Assembly: GCA_030037775.1 (NCBI GenBank)
Contig: JASHQB010000200.1
Location: forward strand, 1-33,355
Origin: Candidatus Acidiferrales bacterium
GTDB lineage: Bacteria; Acidobacteriota; Terriglobia; Acidiferrales; UBA7541
Direction of reading: 5' to 3'
DNA: 33,355 nucleotides
The translations under genes were made by a program, and so were the position numbers. The notes under the pieces are model-generated. The model had not been told where the DNA came from, did not search any database, and saw nothing but the letters and a program-made list of their open reading frames with translations. Positions 24,387-31,321 of the stretch are shown piece by piece (positions within the stretch are counted from its first letter, which is position 1; each line of letters starts with the position of its first letter).

Positions 24387-24587
24387 ATGGCCAATCTCGC
24401 TCTCGTCTACGGAATGCGTCTCTTCCCCGCCTCGGACCTCAAGTCCGTCGGCTCAGCCACCGTTCAACTTACAAACGGCAACAACGGCAGCATCACCATG
24501 CATCTCATCGAAGGCAGCAAGGAACAAATCGAGCAAGCCCTCAAGCAGTCGCTCGACGCCTTTTTCGATTTGTATCCGGAAATTTGA
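24387..24587 (+). CDS. Small hypothetical protein (66 aa)
   Basis: 66 residues after an excellent ribosome-binding site (AGGAGGA, seven bases before ATG 24387), so it is very likely expressed. It begins MANLALVYGMRLFPASDLKSV, then a beta-like TVQLTNGNNGSITMHLIEG and a terminal helix KEQIEQALKQSLDAFFDLYP. There is no signal peptide, no membrane helix and no cysteine, consistent with a small soluble alpha/beta cytoplasmic protein. I recognise no family. It is divergent from the VirB10-like gene (175 bases) and converges with the zinc-ribbon gene. Confidence 0.7.
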   Translation: MANLALVYGMRLFPASDLKSVGSATVQLTNGNNGSITMHLIEGSKEQIEQALKQSLDAFFDLYPEI

Positions 24588-24592
24588 TTTCA

Positions 24593-24610
24593 GAAACGCT
24601 GCCGCGTTTC
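24593..24610. terminator. Hairpin between convergent genes, possible bidirectional terminator
   Basis: Perfect seven-base stem GAAACGC / GCGTTTC with a TGCC loop, placed between the stop at 24587 and the stop at 24618. No long T-run follows on the plus strand; the minus strand continues with a moderately T-rich stretch. Confidence 0.45.
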
Positions 24611-24617
24611 CGTCGCG

Positions 24618-24887
24618 CTAAACCAGAATCACCGTCTGACCGGTTAGATCGAAGCGCTTGCGGCAGCGGATGTTCCGGCACGCCACCATGTCGTCCACAC
24701 GCACCATATACGACCGCGCCTTTGCAAATTGCTTGCGATCCTCGTCATTCGCGCCGCCTGGCAGTTGCGCCTTCTTTGTGCGCATTTTCCACCGCACCGG
24801 ATAGGTATTCTCCTGCCGGCAATGCGGGCACGTCAGCGGAATCTGCTTCGTCTCATCCTTCTCGTCGTAAAATCTTCTATCGTCCAA
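24618..24887 (-). CDS. Zinc-ribbon protein (89 aa, TTG start)
   Basis: 89 residues. Four cysteines in two pairs, CPHC (20-23) and CRNIRC (70-75), should bind one zinc ion. The spacer between them is basic and polar (KMRTKKAQLPGGANDEDRKQ). The start is TTG at 24887: the frame is closed by a stop shortly upstream, no ATG is available before residue 35, and GGCGGGGAAACCA gives a good ribosome-binding site. It starts 16 bases after the deacetylase stop on the same strand, so the two are co-transcribed. Similar short zinc ribbons bind nucleic acid or proteins; the role is unknown. Confidence 0.72.
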   Translation of the reverse strand: MDDRRFYDEKDETKQIPLTCPHCRQENTYPVRWKMRTKKAQLPGGANDEDRKQFAKARSYMVRVDDMVACRNIRCRKRFDLTGQTVILV

Positions 24888-24903
24888 TGGTTTCCCCGCC
24901 TTC

Positions 24904-25647
24904 TCAGTTTACCTTCTCGCTGCTTGCATCCCGCAAACCGGCCCGCGACGGATCGATCTCATCCACGGTCACGAATTCCAGCCCCGCGTCTTTCCATCGC
25001 GGCAGCCAGTACGCCAGCGCTGCCACCGTGTGCTGCCGGTCGCCTTCCGTCATTCGATGGTCGCCGTCGTGCAACAGCACAATATCCCCGCCACCGGCGC
25101 GCCGCAAGCGGCGAATCACCGGCTCGGCGGCCTGCGGCCGCCAGTCCCGCGCCAGCTTCGACCACATCGCCACGCCCGAATATCCCAGCCTGTGAACCAC
25201 TCCGCTGAGCGCCGGCCCGCGAAATCCAAATGGCGGCCGCATCCACCGCGGCCGGTAAGCCGCGGCGGACTGAATCGCCTCATCGCAACGGCTTAACTCA
25301 TCATGCAGTTTCCGCGCCGGCAAGAAAATCAAGCTCGGATGCGTCTCCGTGTGGTTTCCAATCGCATGCCCGCGCGCCGCGATCTCCCGCGCCAGCGCCG
25401 GAAAAGCCCGCACGTGGCTCCCCATCAAAAAAAATGTCGCCCGCGCGCCATGCCGCTCCAGCAATTCGAGCAGCCCCGGAGTCACCGCCGGATTTGGCCC
25501 GTCATCGAAGGTCAGCGCCAGCGTCGCGCCGTCTCCCGTGATTCGCAATGTGCGTCCGAACACCTGCGCGCCGGGATACACCGCGCCCCACGCCGCCACC
25601 GCCGCGCCGCCCAGCACCAATCCTCCCGCGATTGCCGCTGAACTCAT
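24904..25647 (-). CDS. Membrane-anchored polysaccharide deacetylase (NodB/CE4 family)
   Basis: 247 residues. One hydrophobic segment at about 4-23 anchors or exports the protein. The NodB domain has all metal and catalytic motifs: TFDDGPNP (D48 base, D49 metal ligand), H99 and H103 in GNHTETH, RPPFGFR (motif 3), and LLHDGDH near the C-terminus with its catalytic histidine. It removes N-acetyl groups from a cell-surface polysaccharide or peptidoglycan outside the inner membrane. The short length indicates catalytic domain only. It is the first gene of a two-gene unit with the zinc-ribbon protein and is divergent from the membrane protein at 25756. Confidence 0.9.
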   Translation of the reverse strand: MSSAAIAGGLVLGGAAVAAWGAVYPGAQVFGRTLRITGDGATLALTFDDGPNPAVTPGLLELLERHGARATFFLMGSHVRAFPALAREIAARGHAIGNHTETHPSLIFLPARKLHDELSRCDEAIQSAAAYRPRWMRPPFGFRGPALSGVVHRLGYSGVAMWSKLARDWRPQAAEPVIRRLRRAGGGDIVLLHDGDHRMTEGDRQHTVAALAYWLPRWKDAGLEFVTVDEIDPSRAGLRDASSEKVN

Positions 25648-25731
25648 CGCTTTTCATTTTCGCACGCTCGCGCGGAGCCCGCGCCGGAATTTTTTGCGCT
25701 TCGTCAACAAACGCGCTCGGGTGCTCGCGTC

Positions 25732-25740
25732 TGATAACAT
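25732..25740 (+). promoter_or_regulatory. Extended -10-like box before the 25756 gene
   Basis: TGATAACAT fits TGnTAnnnT and ends 15 bases before the ATG at 25756, predicting a leader of about eight bases. Confidence 0.4.
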
Positions 25741-25755
25741 ACGCGCGTCGCCGCC

Positions 25756-26400
25756 ATGTCCAATTCCCCGCGTCTATTCGACGGCAAATTCAAATTCCCG
25801 GCCTGGGTGCGCTGGGCCACCTTCCTTTGGTTCGCCGTATGGTTCCCTGTGTATTGGCGCTTCTGGGGCGCGGAAAATTTCCTTCATGTTTGCGACGTCA
25901 CCGTGATTCTCACCTGCGCGAGTTTTTGGTGGAACAGCCCGCTGCTTCTTTCCAGCCAGGCCGTCTCGTCGATCCTCGTTGATCTCCTCTGGGACCTCGA
26001 CTTCGCCTGGCGCCTGTTCTCCGGCCACAATCTGATCGGCGGCACCGAGTACATGTGGGACGCACACTATCCCTTATGGGTGCGCGTTCTTTCCCTCTTC
26101 CACATTGTCTGGCCGCTCCTTCTTCTTTGGGCCCTCGGACGCGCCGGATACGACCGCCGCGGATTGGCCCTGCAGTCGGCCATCGCCGCGGTCACCATGA
26201 TCGCTTCGCGTTTCACCAATCCCGCTACGAACATCAACTACGTTTTTCGCGACCCCTTCGCTCACCGCGTATGGGGTCCTGCTCCGATCCATGTCGCGTT
26301 CATCTGGCTCGGCATCGTGATTCTGATCTACCTGCCGACTCATCTTGCTCTTGCGCGGCTCTTCCCTCCGCCCGCGGAAAGAATCCGCCCCCGTTTCTGA
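25756..26400 (+). CDS. Polytopic membrane protein of unknown function
   Basis: 214 residues with five or six hydrophobic segments: about 18-37 (RWATFLWFAVWFPVYWRFWG), 43-60 (FLHVCDVTVILTCASFWW), 63-82, 107-128 (a segment with VLSLFHIVWPLLLLWAL), 140-155 and 178-200 (IHVAFIWLGIVILIYLPTHL). It is rich in Trp and Phe. Conserved-looking polar pieces lie between helices (HVCD, ASRFTNPATNINYVF). No transporter signature is recognisable. It probably sits in the inner membrane. It reads toward the site-2 protease gene, 85 bases downstream, which has its own -10-like box. Confidence 0.8.
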   Translation: MSNSPRLFDGKFKFPAWVRWATFLWFAVWFPVYWRFWGAENFLHVCDVTVILTCASFWWNSPLLLSSQAVSSILVDLLWDLDFAWRLFSGHNLIGGTEYMWDAHYPLWVRVLSLFHIVWPLLLLWALGRAGYDRRGLALQSAIAAVTMIASRFTNPATNINYVFRDPFAHRVWGPAPIHVAFIWLGIVILIYLPTHLALARLFPPPAERIRPRF

Positions 26401-26458
26401 CCCGCCGCGCTCGGCTTTGCGTTGCCGCGAAACTCTGCGCGCGCCTCTCCAGTTTCGC

Positions 26459-26464
26459 TATAAT
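26459..26464 (+). promoter_or_regulatory. -10 box (TATAAT) before the site-2 protease gene
   Basis: A perfect TATAAT 21 bases before the ATG at 26486, with no clear -35 at the usual distance. The leader would be about 15 bases and contains GGGG. Confidence 0.45.
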
Positions 26465-26485
26465 TGAACTTGGGGCTTCGCTGTA

Positions 26486-27649
26486 ATGGCAATGCAACCG
26501 CAACCAACCGGTCTCCGCATCGGTCGCATCTTTGGCATCCCGCTCTACCTGCATGCCAGTTGGTTCATCATGTTCGCGCTCATCACCTTTTGGTTTTCCG
26601 CGGTCGTTAAAACGCAGCACCCCGGCTGGAATCCCGCGCAGTACTGGCTGCTCGGCATCGGCATCAGCGTCGTCTATTTTGCCTCCATCGTCTTCCACGA
26701 ACTGAGCCACAGCGTTGTGGCCATGCACTACAAGATTCCCGTCGACTCCATCACCCTCTTCGTCTTCGGCGGCCTTTCGCGCATCACTCGCGAAGCCGAA
26801 AGCGCCAAGCAGGAATTCAATATCGCCATCGCCGGACCGCTCTCCAGTTTTTTCCTCGGCGGCGTCTTCCTCTTGATTTATGCCGTCAGCCCTCCCAAAG
26901 GCCCGGTTCAAACCATCGCCGGCTGGATGTGTGTTCTGAACCTCGTCCTTGGCGCTTTCAATCTCGTCCCCGGATTTCCCATGGACGGCGGCCGCGTGCT
27001 TCGCTCCATCATTTGGGGCGCCACCAAAAATTACGACCAGGCCAGCCGTATCGCCTCGCGCAGCGGCCAGCTGATCGCTTACATCATGATCGTGCTGGGC
27101 ATCTGGTCCGTCGTACAGCAGGACACCGCCGTCTCCCGCTTTCTGGGTGGATGGTTCGGCGGCATTTGGCTCGCCTTCATCGGCTGGTTCCTTCTCTCGG
27201 CCGCGCAAGAAACCTACACCCAGGTTGCGGTGCGCAATACCCTCGCCGGTCTCCGCGCCGGCGACGTGATGTCTCCCGACGTTCCCACCGTCCCGCGCGA
27301 TATTTCCCTCCAGGATTATGTCCAGGAGGTCCTGCGCACCGGCCGCCGCTGCCACGTCGTCACCGGCAACGGCATGGCCGTCGGCCTCGTCACTCTGCAT
27401 CAAGTCCAGCGCATCCCGCGCGACGAATGGGCCAACACTTCCGTCCAGGCCGCCATGATTCCGCTGAACAGCATTCACTGGGTTTCCCCGGCCGAGCCGG
27501 TCATGGGCGTCCTCGAGCGCATGCAGACCGAAGACGTCAACCAAATGCCCGTTCTCCAGCAAGGCCACATCGTCGGCATGATTTCGCGCGACTCCATCCT
27601 GCGCGTCATCCAAACGCGCATGCACCACACCCGCTTCGCCGAAAAATAA
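26486..27649 (+). CDS. Site-2 protease family metalloprotease with CBS domains
   Basis: 387 residues. About five to six membrane helices in the N-terminal 215 residues carry the zinc site: HELSH (71-75) in helix 2-3 and NLVPGFPMDGGR (D167) in a later helix, as in SpoIVFB-type intramembrane proteases. Two CBS domains follow (about 255-380: DVMSPDVPTVPRDISLQD, then QAAMIPLNSIHWVSPAEP and VLQQGHIVGMISRDSILR); they usually bind adenosine nucleotides and gate activity by energy state. It cleaves transmembrane substrates within the bilayer, but the substrate (often an anti-sigma factor) is not encoded nearby. A second ATG at 26492 is possible. Confidence 0.92.
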   Translation: MAMQPQPTGLRIGRIFGIPLYLHASWFIMFALITFWFSAVVKTQHPGWNPAQYWLLGIGISVVYFASIVFHELSHSVVAMHYKIPVDSITLFVFGGLSRITREAESAKQEFNIAIAGPLSSFFLGGVFLLIYAVSPPKGPVQTIAGWMCVLNLVLGAFNLVPGFPMDGGRVLRSIIWGATKNYDQASRIASRSGQLIAYIMIVLGIWSVVQQDTAVSRFLGGWFGGIWLAFIGWFLLSAAQETYTQVAVRNTLAGLRAGDVMSPDVPTVPRDISLQDYVQEVLRTGRRCHVVTGNGMAVGLVTLHQVQRIPRDEWANTSVQAAMIPLNSIHWVSPAEPVMGVLERMQTEDVNQMPVLQQGHIVGMISRDSILRVIQTRMHHTRFAEK

Positions 27650-27766
27650 CTCTCACGCTGCGCTCATTCCCGTTTGCTCCAACGCAAGTCTGAAGCGAAG
27701 AAATCTGCGTAGCTATTTGCTGGACTGATACGTTCCCCGTGTGTTAGACCCCTTCTTGGAGTTGCA

Positions 27767-28969
27767 ATGAATGGGTTCTCCCTAGTTCGCACGCTTGCAA
27801 TCGCGGGCCCCCTCTTTGCTTCGGTACCTGCCTTTGCCTGTACCTGCGCACCAACGCCCGCTGAAGGACCTGGACTGAAGCTGAACACCGTTCGGGAAGT
27901 GGTCGCTTTCGAGAACAGGAAGCTAACCAATACGACGATCTTTGAAGGAGTCGTCGAGAAACAGGAGGTCGTAACTGGTTCGATTGGGGCTCCTTCAAGC
28001 GCGATGTCGATGACGCCCAATGCAATGCATCACGTCGTCACCATCCTCGTAAAGCGAGTCTACAAGGGCACAGCGCAAGGCGAAGTAACCGTTTTGACCG
28101 GCATGGGAACGGGTGATTGCGGGTATGATTTTCGTACCGGCAAAGAGTATCTCGTCTTCGCCGACACAATTGAGGGAGGAGCGTTATTCACCAGCATTTG
28201 CTCGCAAACGGATCTCTCCGATCACTCCGGCCCTACGATTCGCTTCCTCCGCGGCGAGCCGCCTTCGGCGGATGATCTTTTGGATCCCAAAACTTACTAT
28301 GCCAAGGTTATCCCCGAATGGACTGGCAAGGCTTGCGGTCGTGTAACAAAGCCCGACGGAACTCCTTTGGCCCACGCCGACGTTCAGCTTACGCATTTCC
28401 GGGACAACCACCTGCCGCCCATCGCCTTTGCAGATCCCAACTTATCCAGTACGGACGGAAGCTTCTGCATTACAGACATAGATCCAGACAAGTACTTCCT
28501 CACGGCAGAGGCACTCGAGGATGGCGCGAGCGCGCGCTGGGTGGGCTACTACCCTGGTGTGTCAGCTGTTGCACATGCCGGCATGGTTCAGCTCAGCGCA
28601 GCAGACGATCTCAAAGATCTGAATTTTACTGTCGAGAATCAGACCCTCTACACGGTTACATTCCGGATCGTGATTGCCGATGGAAGCGCCCCGCCATCGA
28701 AGTATCTCGGGGTTGCAATCGACGGCTCCGAGCGCGACCCGCTGGCTTATCATGAGACGCAAAACGTGGAGGACGACGGCTCCTGCAGCCTCGGCATGAT
28801 CCCACCGGGTCGCTACTCAATAACCACCTACCTGCAGCCCGATCCCGAGACAGGTCAGGTCCGGCCCGAAATGACGAAATGGCGAATGGTGAACGAAGAG
28901 GTTGAAATCACTCGAGACACTCAAATCGTTCTGAGTCTGGTTCCTGCCGCAAGCGCCTCTCCTCACTAG
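27767..28969 (+). CDS. Secreted TIMP/NTR-like domain protein with carboxypeptidase-regulatory-like repeats
   Basis: 400 residues. A signal peptide (1-24) ends AFA, so the mature protein would begin CTCAPTP. The first about 140 mature residues look like an NTR/TIMP fold: CTC, IFEGVVEKQEVV, VTILVKRVYKG, then TGDCGYDFRTGKEYLVFAD and SICSQT, matching the order of strands and cysteines in TIMPs. Residues about 185-390 contain two carboxypeptidase-regulatory-like beta modules (ACGRVTKPDGTPLAHADVQL with SSTDGSFCITDIDPDKYFL, and a second ending SLGMIPPGRYSITTYL). GGAG five bases before the ATG is a good ribosome-binding site. Its coding strand is G-rich and AT-richer than neighbouring genes. It is extracellular or periplasmic; function unknown, possibly protease inhibition. 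Confidence 0.75.
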   Translation: MNGFSLVRTLAIAGPLFASVPAFACTCAPTPAEGPGLKLNTVREVVAFENRKLTNTTIFEGVVEKQEVVTGSIGAPSSAMSMTPNAMHHVVTILVKRVYKGTAQGEVTVLTGMGTGDCGYDFRTGKEYLVFADTIEGGALFTSICSQTDLSDHSGPTIRFLRGEPPSADDLLDPKTYYAKVIPEWTGKACGRVTKPDGTPLAHADVQLTHFRDNHLPPIAFADPNLSSTDGSFCITDIDPDKYFLTAEALEDGASARWVGYYPGVSAVAHAGMVQLSAADDLKDLNFTVENQTLYTVTFRIVIADGSAPPSKYLGVAIDGSERDPLAYHETQNVEDDGSCSLGMIPPGRYSITTYLQPDPETGQVRPEMTKWRMVNEEVEITRDTQIVLSLVPAASASPH

Positions 28970-29021
28970 GGCCAGCCTTCTCGCAGCCGCGGCGTAACCC
29001 GCTTCCAAAGGCTCTCTTCCG

Positions 29022-29111
29022 ATTCGCGCCGCTTTGCGCGCGATGTTCTCGGTTTTGCTCGTCACTCGCCACTGGTCACTTGTCACTCGTCACTGTTTTA
29101 TTCGCGCCGCT
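29022..29111. repeat. 12-base direct repeat ATTCGCGCCGCT flanking a heptamer array
   Basis: Exact copies at 29022-29033 and 29100-29111, enclosing the GTCACTN heptamer array. No inverted terminal repeats or transposase are present. Confidence 0.55.
29061..29095 (+). repeat. Tandem heptamer repeat, five copies of GTCACTN
   Basis: Five consecutive seven-base units: gtcactc, gccactg, gtcactt, gtcactc, gtcactg. One unit carries a single substitution at its second base. The array is noncoding, between the TIMP-like gene and the OmpR-type regulator, and ends about 48 bases before that gene's TATAAT. Confidence 0.8.
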
Positions 29112-29143
29112 CTCCGCAATGCCGCAACGGCCCCGCCCTGCCG

Positions 29144-29149
29144 TATAAT
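29144..29149 (+). promoter_or_regulatory. -10 box (TATAAT) for the regulator-kinase-efflux genes
   Basis: A perfect TATAAT 17 bases before ATG 29167. The predicted leader is about ten bases and includes AGGTG as ribosome-binding site. No good -35 is visible, suggesting an activator may be needed. Confidence 0.5.
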
Positions 29150-29166
29150 TCCAGGTGCCAATCGCC

Positions 29167-29841
29167 ATGCGCATCCTGCTCGTTGAAGACGAACGCAAGG
29201 TAGGGAGCTTCGTCGCCCGCGCGCTGCGCGAAAATGCCTACGCCGTCGACGTCGCTCCCACCGGCGAAGAGGGCTTCCGCCTCGCTTCCGAAAATTCCTA
29301 CGACGCCATCTTGCTCGACGTTCGCCTGCCGGGAATCACCGGCATCGAGCTCTGCCGCAAATTGCGCCGCGCAGAAATTCAATCCCCCATCCTCATGCTC
29401 ACTGCGCGCGGCCTGGTCGAGCAACGCGTCGAGGGCCTCGACGCCGGCGCCGACGACTACTTGACCAAGCCGTTCGCCCTCGCCGAGCTTCAAGCCCGCG
29501 TCCGCGCGCTCGTCCGCCGCGGATTCCGCCGCGGCGAAGCCAAATTGCGCTGCGGCGATCTCGAGCTCGACCGCCACCGCCGCAGCGTCAGCCGCGGCGC
29601 CGGCAAAGTCCCGCTCACTTCCAAGGAATTCGCGCTCCTCGAACTTCTCCTCCTTCGCGCGCCCGAAAGCGTCACCCGCAGCGAAATCATCGAGCACGTC
29701 TGGGACAGCCATTTCGACAGCGAAACCAATCTTGTCGACGTTTACATCAACCGCCTGCGCCAAAAAATCGACCAGGGCCACGCCGTCAAGCTCGTCCACA
29801 CCTTGCGCGGCGTCGGCTACCGCCTCGGCACCCAGCCATGA
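29167..29841 (+). CDS. OmpR/PhoB-type response regulator
   Basis: 224 residues from ATG 29167 (MRILLVEDER), preceded by AGGTG; an in-frame GTG at 29155 would add four residues and abuts the -10 box. The receiver covers about 1-115 (EDE, D51 in ILLDVRLP, T79, K101 in TKPF) and the winged-helix DNA-binding domain about 125-222 (LTSKEFALLELLL, then RSEIIEHVWDSHFDSETNLV, VHTLRGVGYRL). It binds promoter DNA when phosphorylated by the kinase encoded next, whose ATG overlaps its TGA (ATGA, 29838-29841). The likely target is the efflux operon that follows. It resembles CusR/CopR-type regulators, but metal sensing is inference. Confidence 0.92.
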   Translation: MRILLVEDERKVGSFVARALRENAYAVDVAPTGEEGFRLASENSYDAILLDVRLPGITGIELCRKLRRAEIQSPILMLTARGLVEQRVEGLDAGADDYLTKPFALAELQARVRALVRRGFRRGEAKLRCGDLELDRHRRSVSRGAGKVPLTSKEFALLELLLLRAPESVTRSEIIEHVWDSHFDSETNLVDVYINRLRQKIDQGHAVKLVHTLRGVGYRLGTQP

Positions 29842-31262
29842 AGCACGCCCTCTCTTTGCGCTGGCGCATGATGCTTCTTTTTTGCTTCACCGTCGGCGCG
29901 CTGCTCCTCGGCTCCTACACCGCCTTCTATTTCGCCGCGCGCAGCGTCGTTCGCACCCAGCTCGACCGCCGCATGGACGAAGCCGCCGGTCTCCTCGCCG
30001 CCGACCTGAGCTCCGATCCCGACGACGCCGACATCCTCGTCATGGACATCCCCGGCGAATATTTCGAAACCGTCGGCGCCTCCGGCAACGTCATCGCGCT
30101 TTCCAAGAATCTCAACGGCCACGCCATCGCCTGGCCCTCCGCCGCGCGCGATCCTCTCACTCTTCGCGATCCCGCCCTCGGACGCCTCCGCGTCCACTCC
30201 ACCCCTGTTCATCACGCCGCCGCGCAGGAAACCCTGCTTCTCGCCATGCCCACCCGCGACACCGACCAGGTCCTCGCCCGCTTCCGCGACCTGCTCTTCG
30301 TGCTCTTCCCCTGCAGCCTGCTCATCGTCGGCGCCGTCGCCGCGTGGTACGTCGGCCGCAGCCTCGCTCCCATCACCGAACTCACTCGCGAAACTTCCCG
30401 CATGGCCGACCGCGTCAAAGTCGCCGGCCCCGGCGCCATCGCTCCGCCCGCGCCGCGCGCCCCTGCCAACAGCCCGCCCCTCGCTGCCGCCAATCGCGAC
30501 GACGAACTCGGCCGCCTCGCCGACGCCTTCAACAAACTTTTCGTCTGCATGGAAGGCGCCGTCGGCCAGCTCCGCCAATTCGTCTCCGACGCTTCCCACG
30601 AACTCCGCACTCCCCTGTCCGTTCTTCAGGGCGAAACCGAGCTCCTCCTCAAAGAGCCGCGCGCCCCCGCCGAATACCACAAGGCCCTCGAAGTCATCGA
30701 CAGCGAGCTCAAAAAGCTCAGCCGCATCGTCGAAGGCCTCTTCACTCTCGCTATCGCCGACGCCGGCCAGCTCCGCCTCGCTCACGAGCCGCTCTACTTG
30801 AACGAAACTCTCGAGGAAGCCTGCGCTCTCGTCACCCTGCGTGCGCGCACCAAAGGCATCCGCATCGAGCGCCATCTCTCCGAAGAAGTTCCCTTCACCG
30901 GCGACGAAGCTTTCCTCCGCCAGCTTTTCCTGATCTTCCTCGATAATTCTCTGAAATATTCCGCTCGCGCCGGCTCCATCCGCGTCGCCATGGCCGTCTC
31001 CAACGGCAGCATTCAAGTCCAATTCGCCGACGAAGGCGTCGGCATCGCCGCCGAGCATCTTCCGCACATTTTCGAGCGCTTCTATCGCGTCCCGCAGGGC
31101 GACGCCACCGAAGCCCAAAGCGGCGGCCTCGGTCTGGCCATCGCCCAAGCCATCGTCCGCGCGCAGGGCGGCGCCATCGAATGCGTCAGTCGGCCCGGCG
31201 CAGGTTCCACTTTCACCATTTCCCTTCCCCGCGCGCCCGAAACCTCGCCCGCCCGAAACTAA
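29838..31262 (+). CDS. Sensor histidine kinase (HAMP-HisKA-HATPase), CusS-like layout
   Basis: 474 residues. Helix 1 at about 11-33 (MMLLFCFTVGALLLGSYTAF), a periplasmic sensor domain (about 35-150) and helix 2 at about 152-172 (LLFVLFPCSLLIVGAVAAWY). HAMP (about 172-240) is interrupted by an Ala/Pro-rich insert at about 197-220. Next come HisKA with H254 in SDASHELRTPLSVLQ, and HATPase (about 355-465; N-box FLDNSLKYS, G1 DEGVGIA, G2 GGLGLAIAQ). It phosphorylates the overlapping OmpR-type regulator. The periplasmic domain contains a few histidines (STPVHHAAAQ, 121-130), which could bind metal but are not diagnostic. Confidence 0.92.
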   Translation: MKHALSLRWRMMLLFCFTVGALLLGSYTAFYFAARSVVRTQLDRRMDEAAGLLAADLSSDPDDADILVMDIPGEYFETVGASGNVIALSKNLNGHAIAWPSAARDPLTLRDPALGRLRVHSTPVHHAAAQETLLLAMPTRDTDQVLARFRDLLFVLFPCSLLIVGAVAAWYVGRSLAPITELTRETSRMADRVKVAGPGAIAPPAPRAPANSPPLAAANRDDELGRLADAFNKLFVCMEGAVGQLRQFVSDASHELRTPLSVLQGETELLLKEPRAPAEYHKALEVIDSELKKLSRIVEGLFTLAIADAGQLRLAHEPLYLNETLEEACALVTLRARTKGIRIERHLSEEVPFTGDEAFLRQLFLIFLDNSLKYSARAGSIRVAMAVSNGSIQVQFADEGVGIAAEHLPHIFERFYRVPQGDATEAQSGGLGLAIAQAIVRAQGGAIECVSRPGAGSTFTISLPRAPETSPARN

Positions 31263-31265
31263 ACA

Positions 31266-31277
31266 AAAATTAATTTT
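31266..31277. promoter_or_regulatory. Perfect AT palindrome AAAATTAATTTT upstream of the efflux genes
   Basis: A 12-base perfect palindrome starting three bases after the kinase stop, in an otherwise GC-rich area, about 30 bases upstream of the -10-like TAAAAT. The position suits an upstream promoter element or a regulator site. Confidence 0.4.
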
Positions 31278-31306
31278 CACTTCAGGTTTGCCGCCCGCTC
31301 CGCGCA

Positions 31307-31312
31307 TAAAAT
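31307..31312 (+). promoter_or_regulatory. -10-like box TAAAAT before the TolC-family gene
   Basis: TAAAAT ends nine bases before the ATG at 31322, giving a predicted leader of two to four bases. No Shine-Dalgarno sequence is present in the gap. Confidence 0.4.
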
Positions 31313-31321
31313 TGTTCCTGC

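Noticed and set aside
26300-27628. 442-codon minus-strand ORF opposite the site-2 protease
   Set aside because: The plus strand encodes HELSH, MDGGR and CBS motifs; the minus frame is Asp/Gly/Ala-rich shadow.
29022-29111. Direct repeats around the heptamer array as a target-site duplication of a mobile element
   Set aside because: The enclosed 66 bases hold no inverted termini or coding sequence, and 12 bases is long for a simple insertion footprint with nothing inside.
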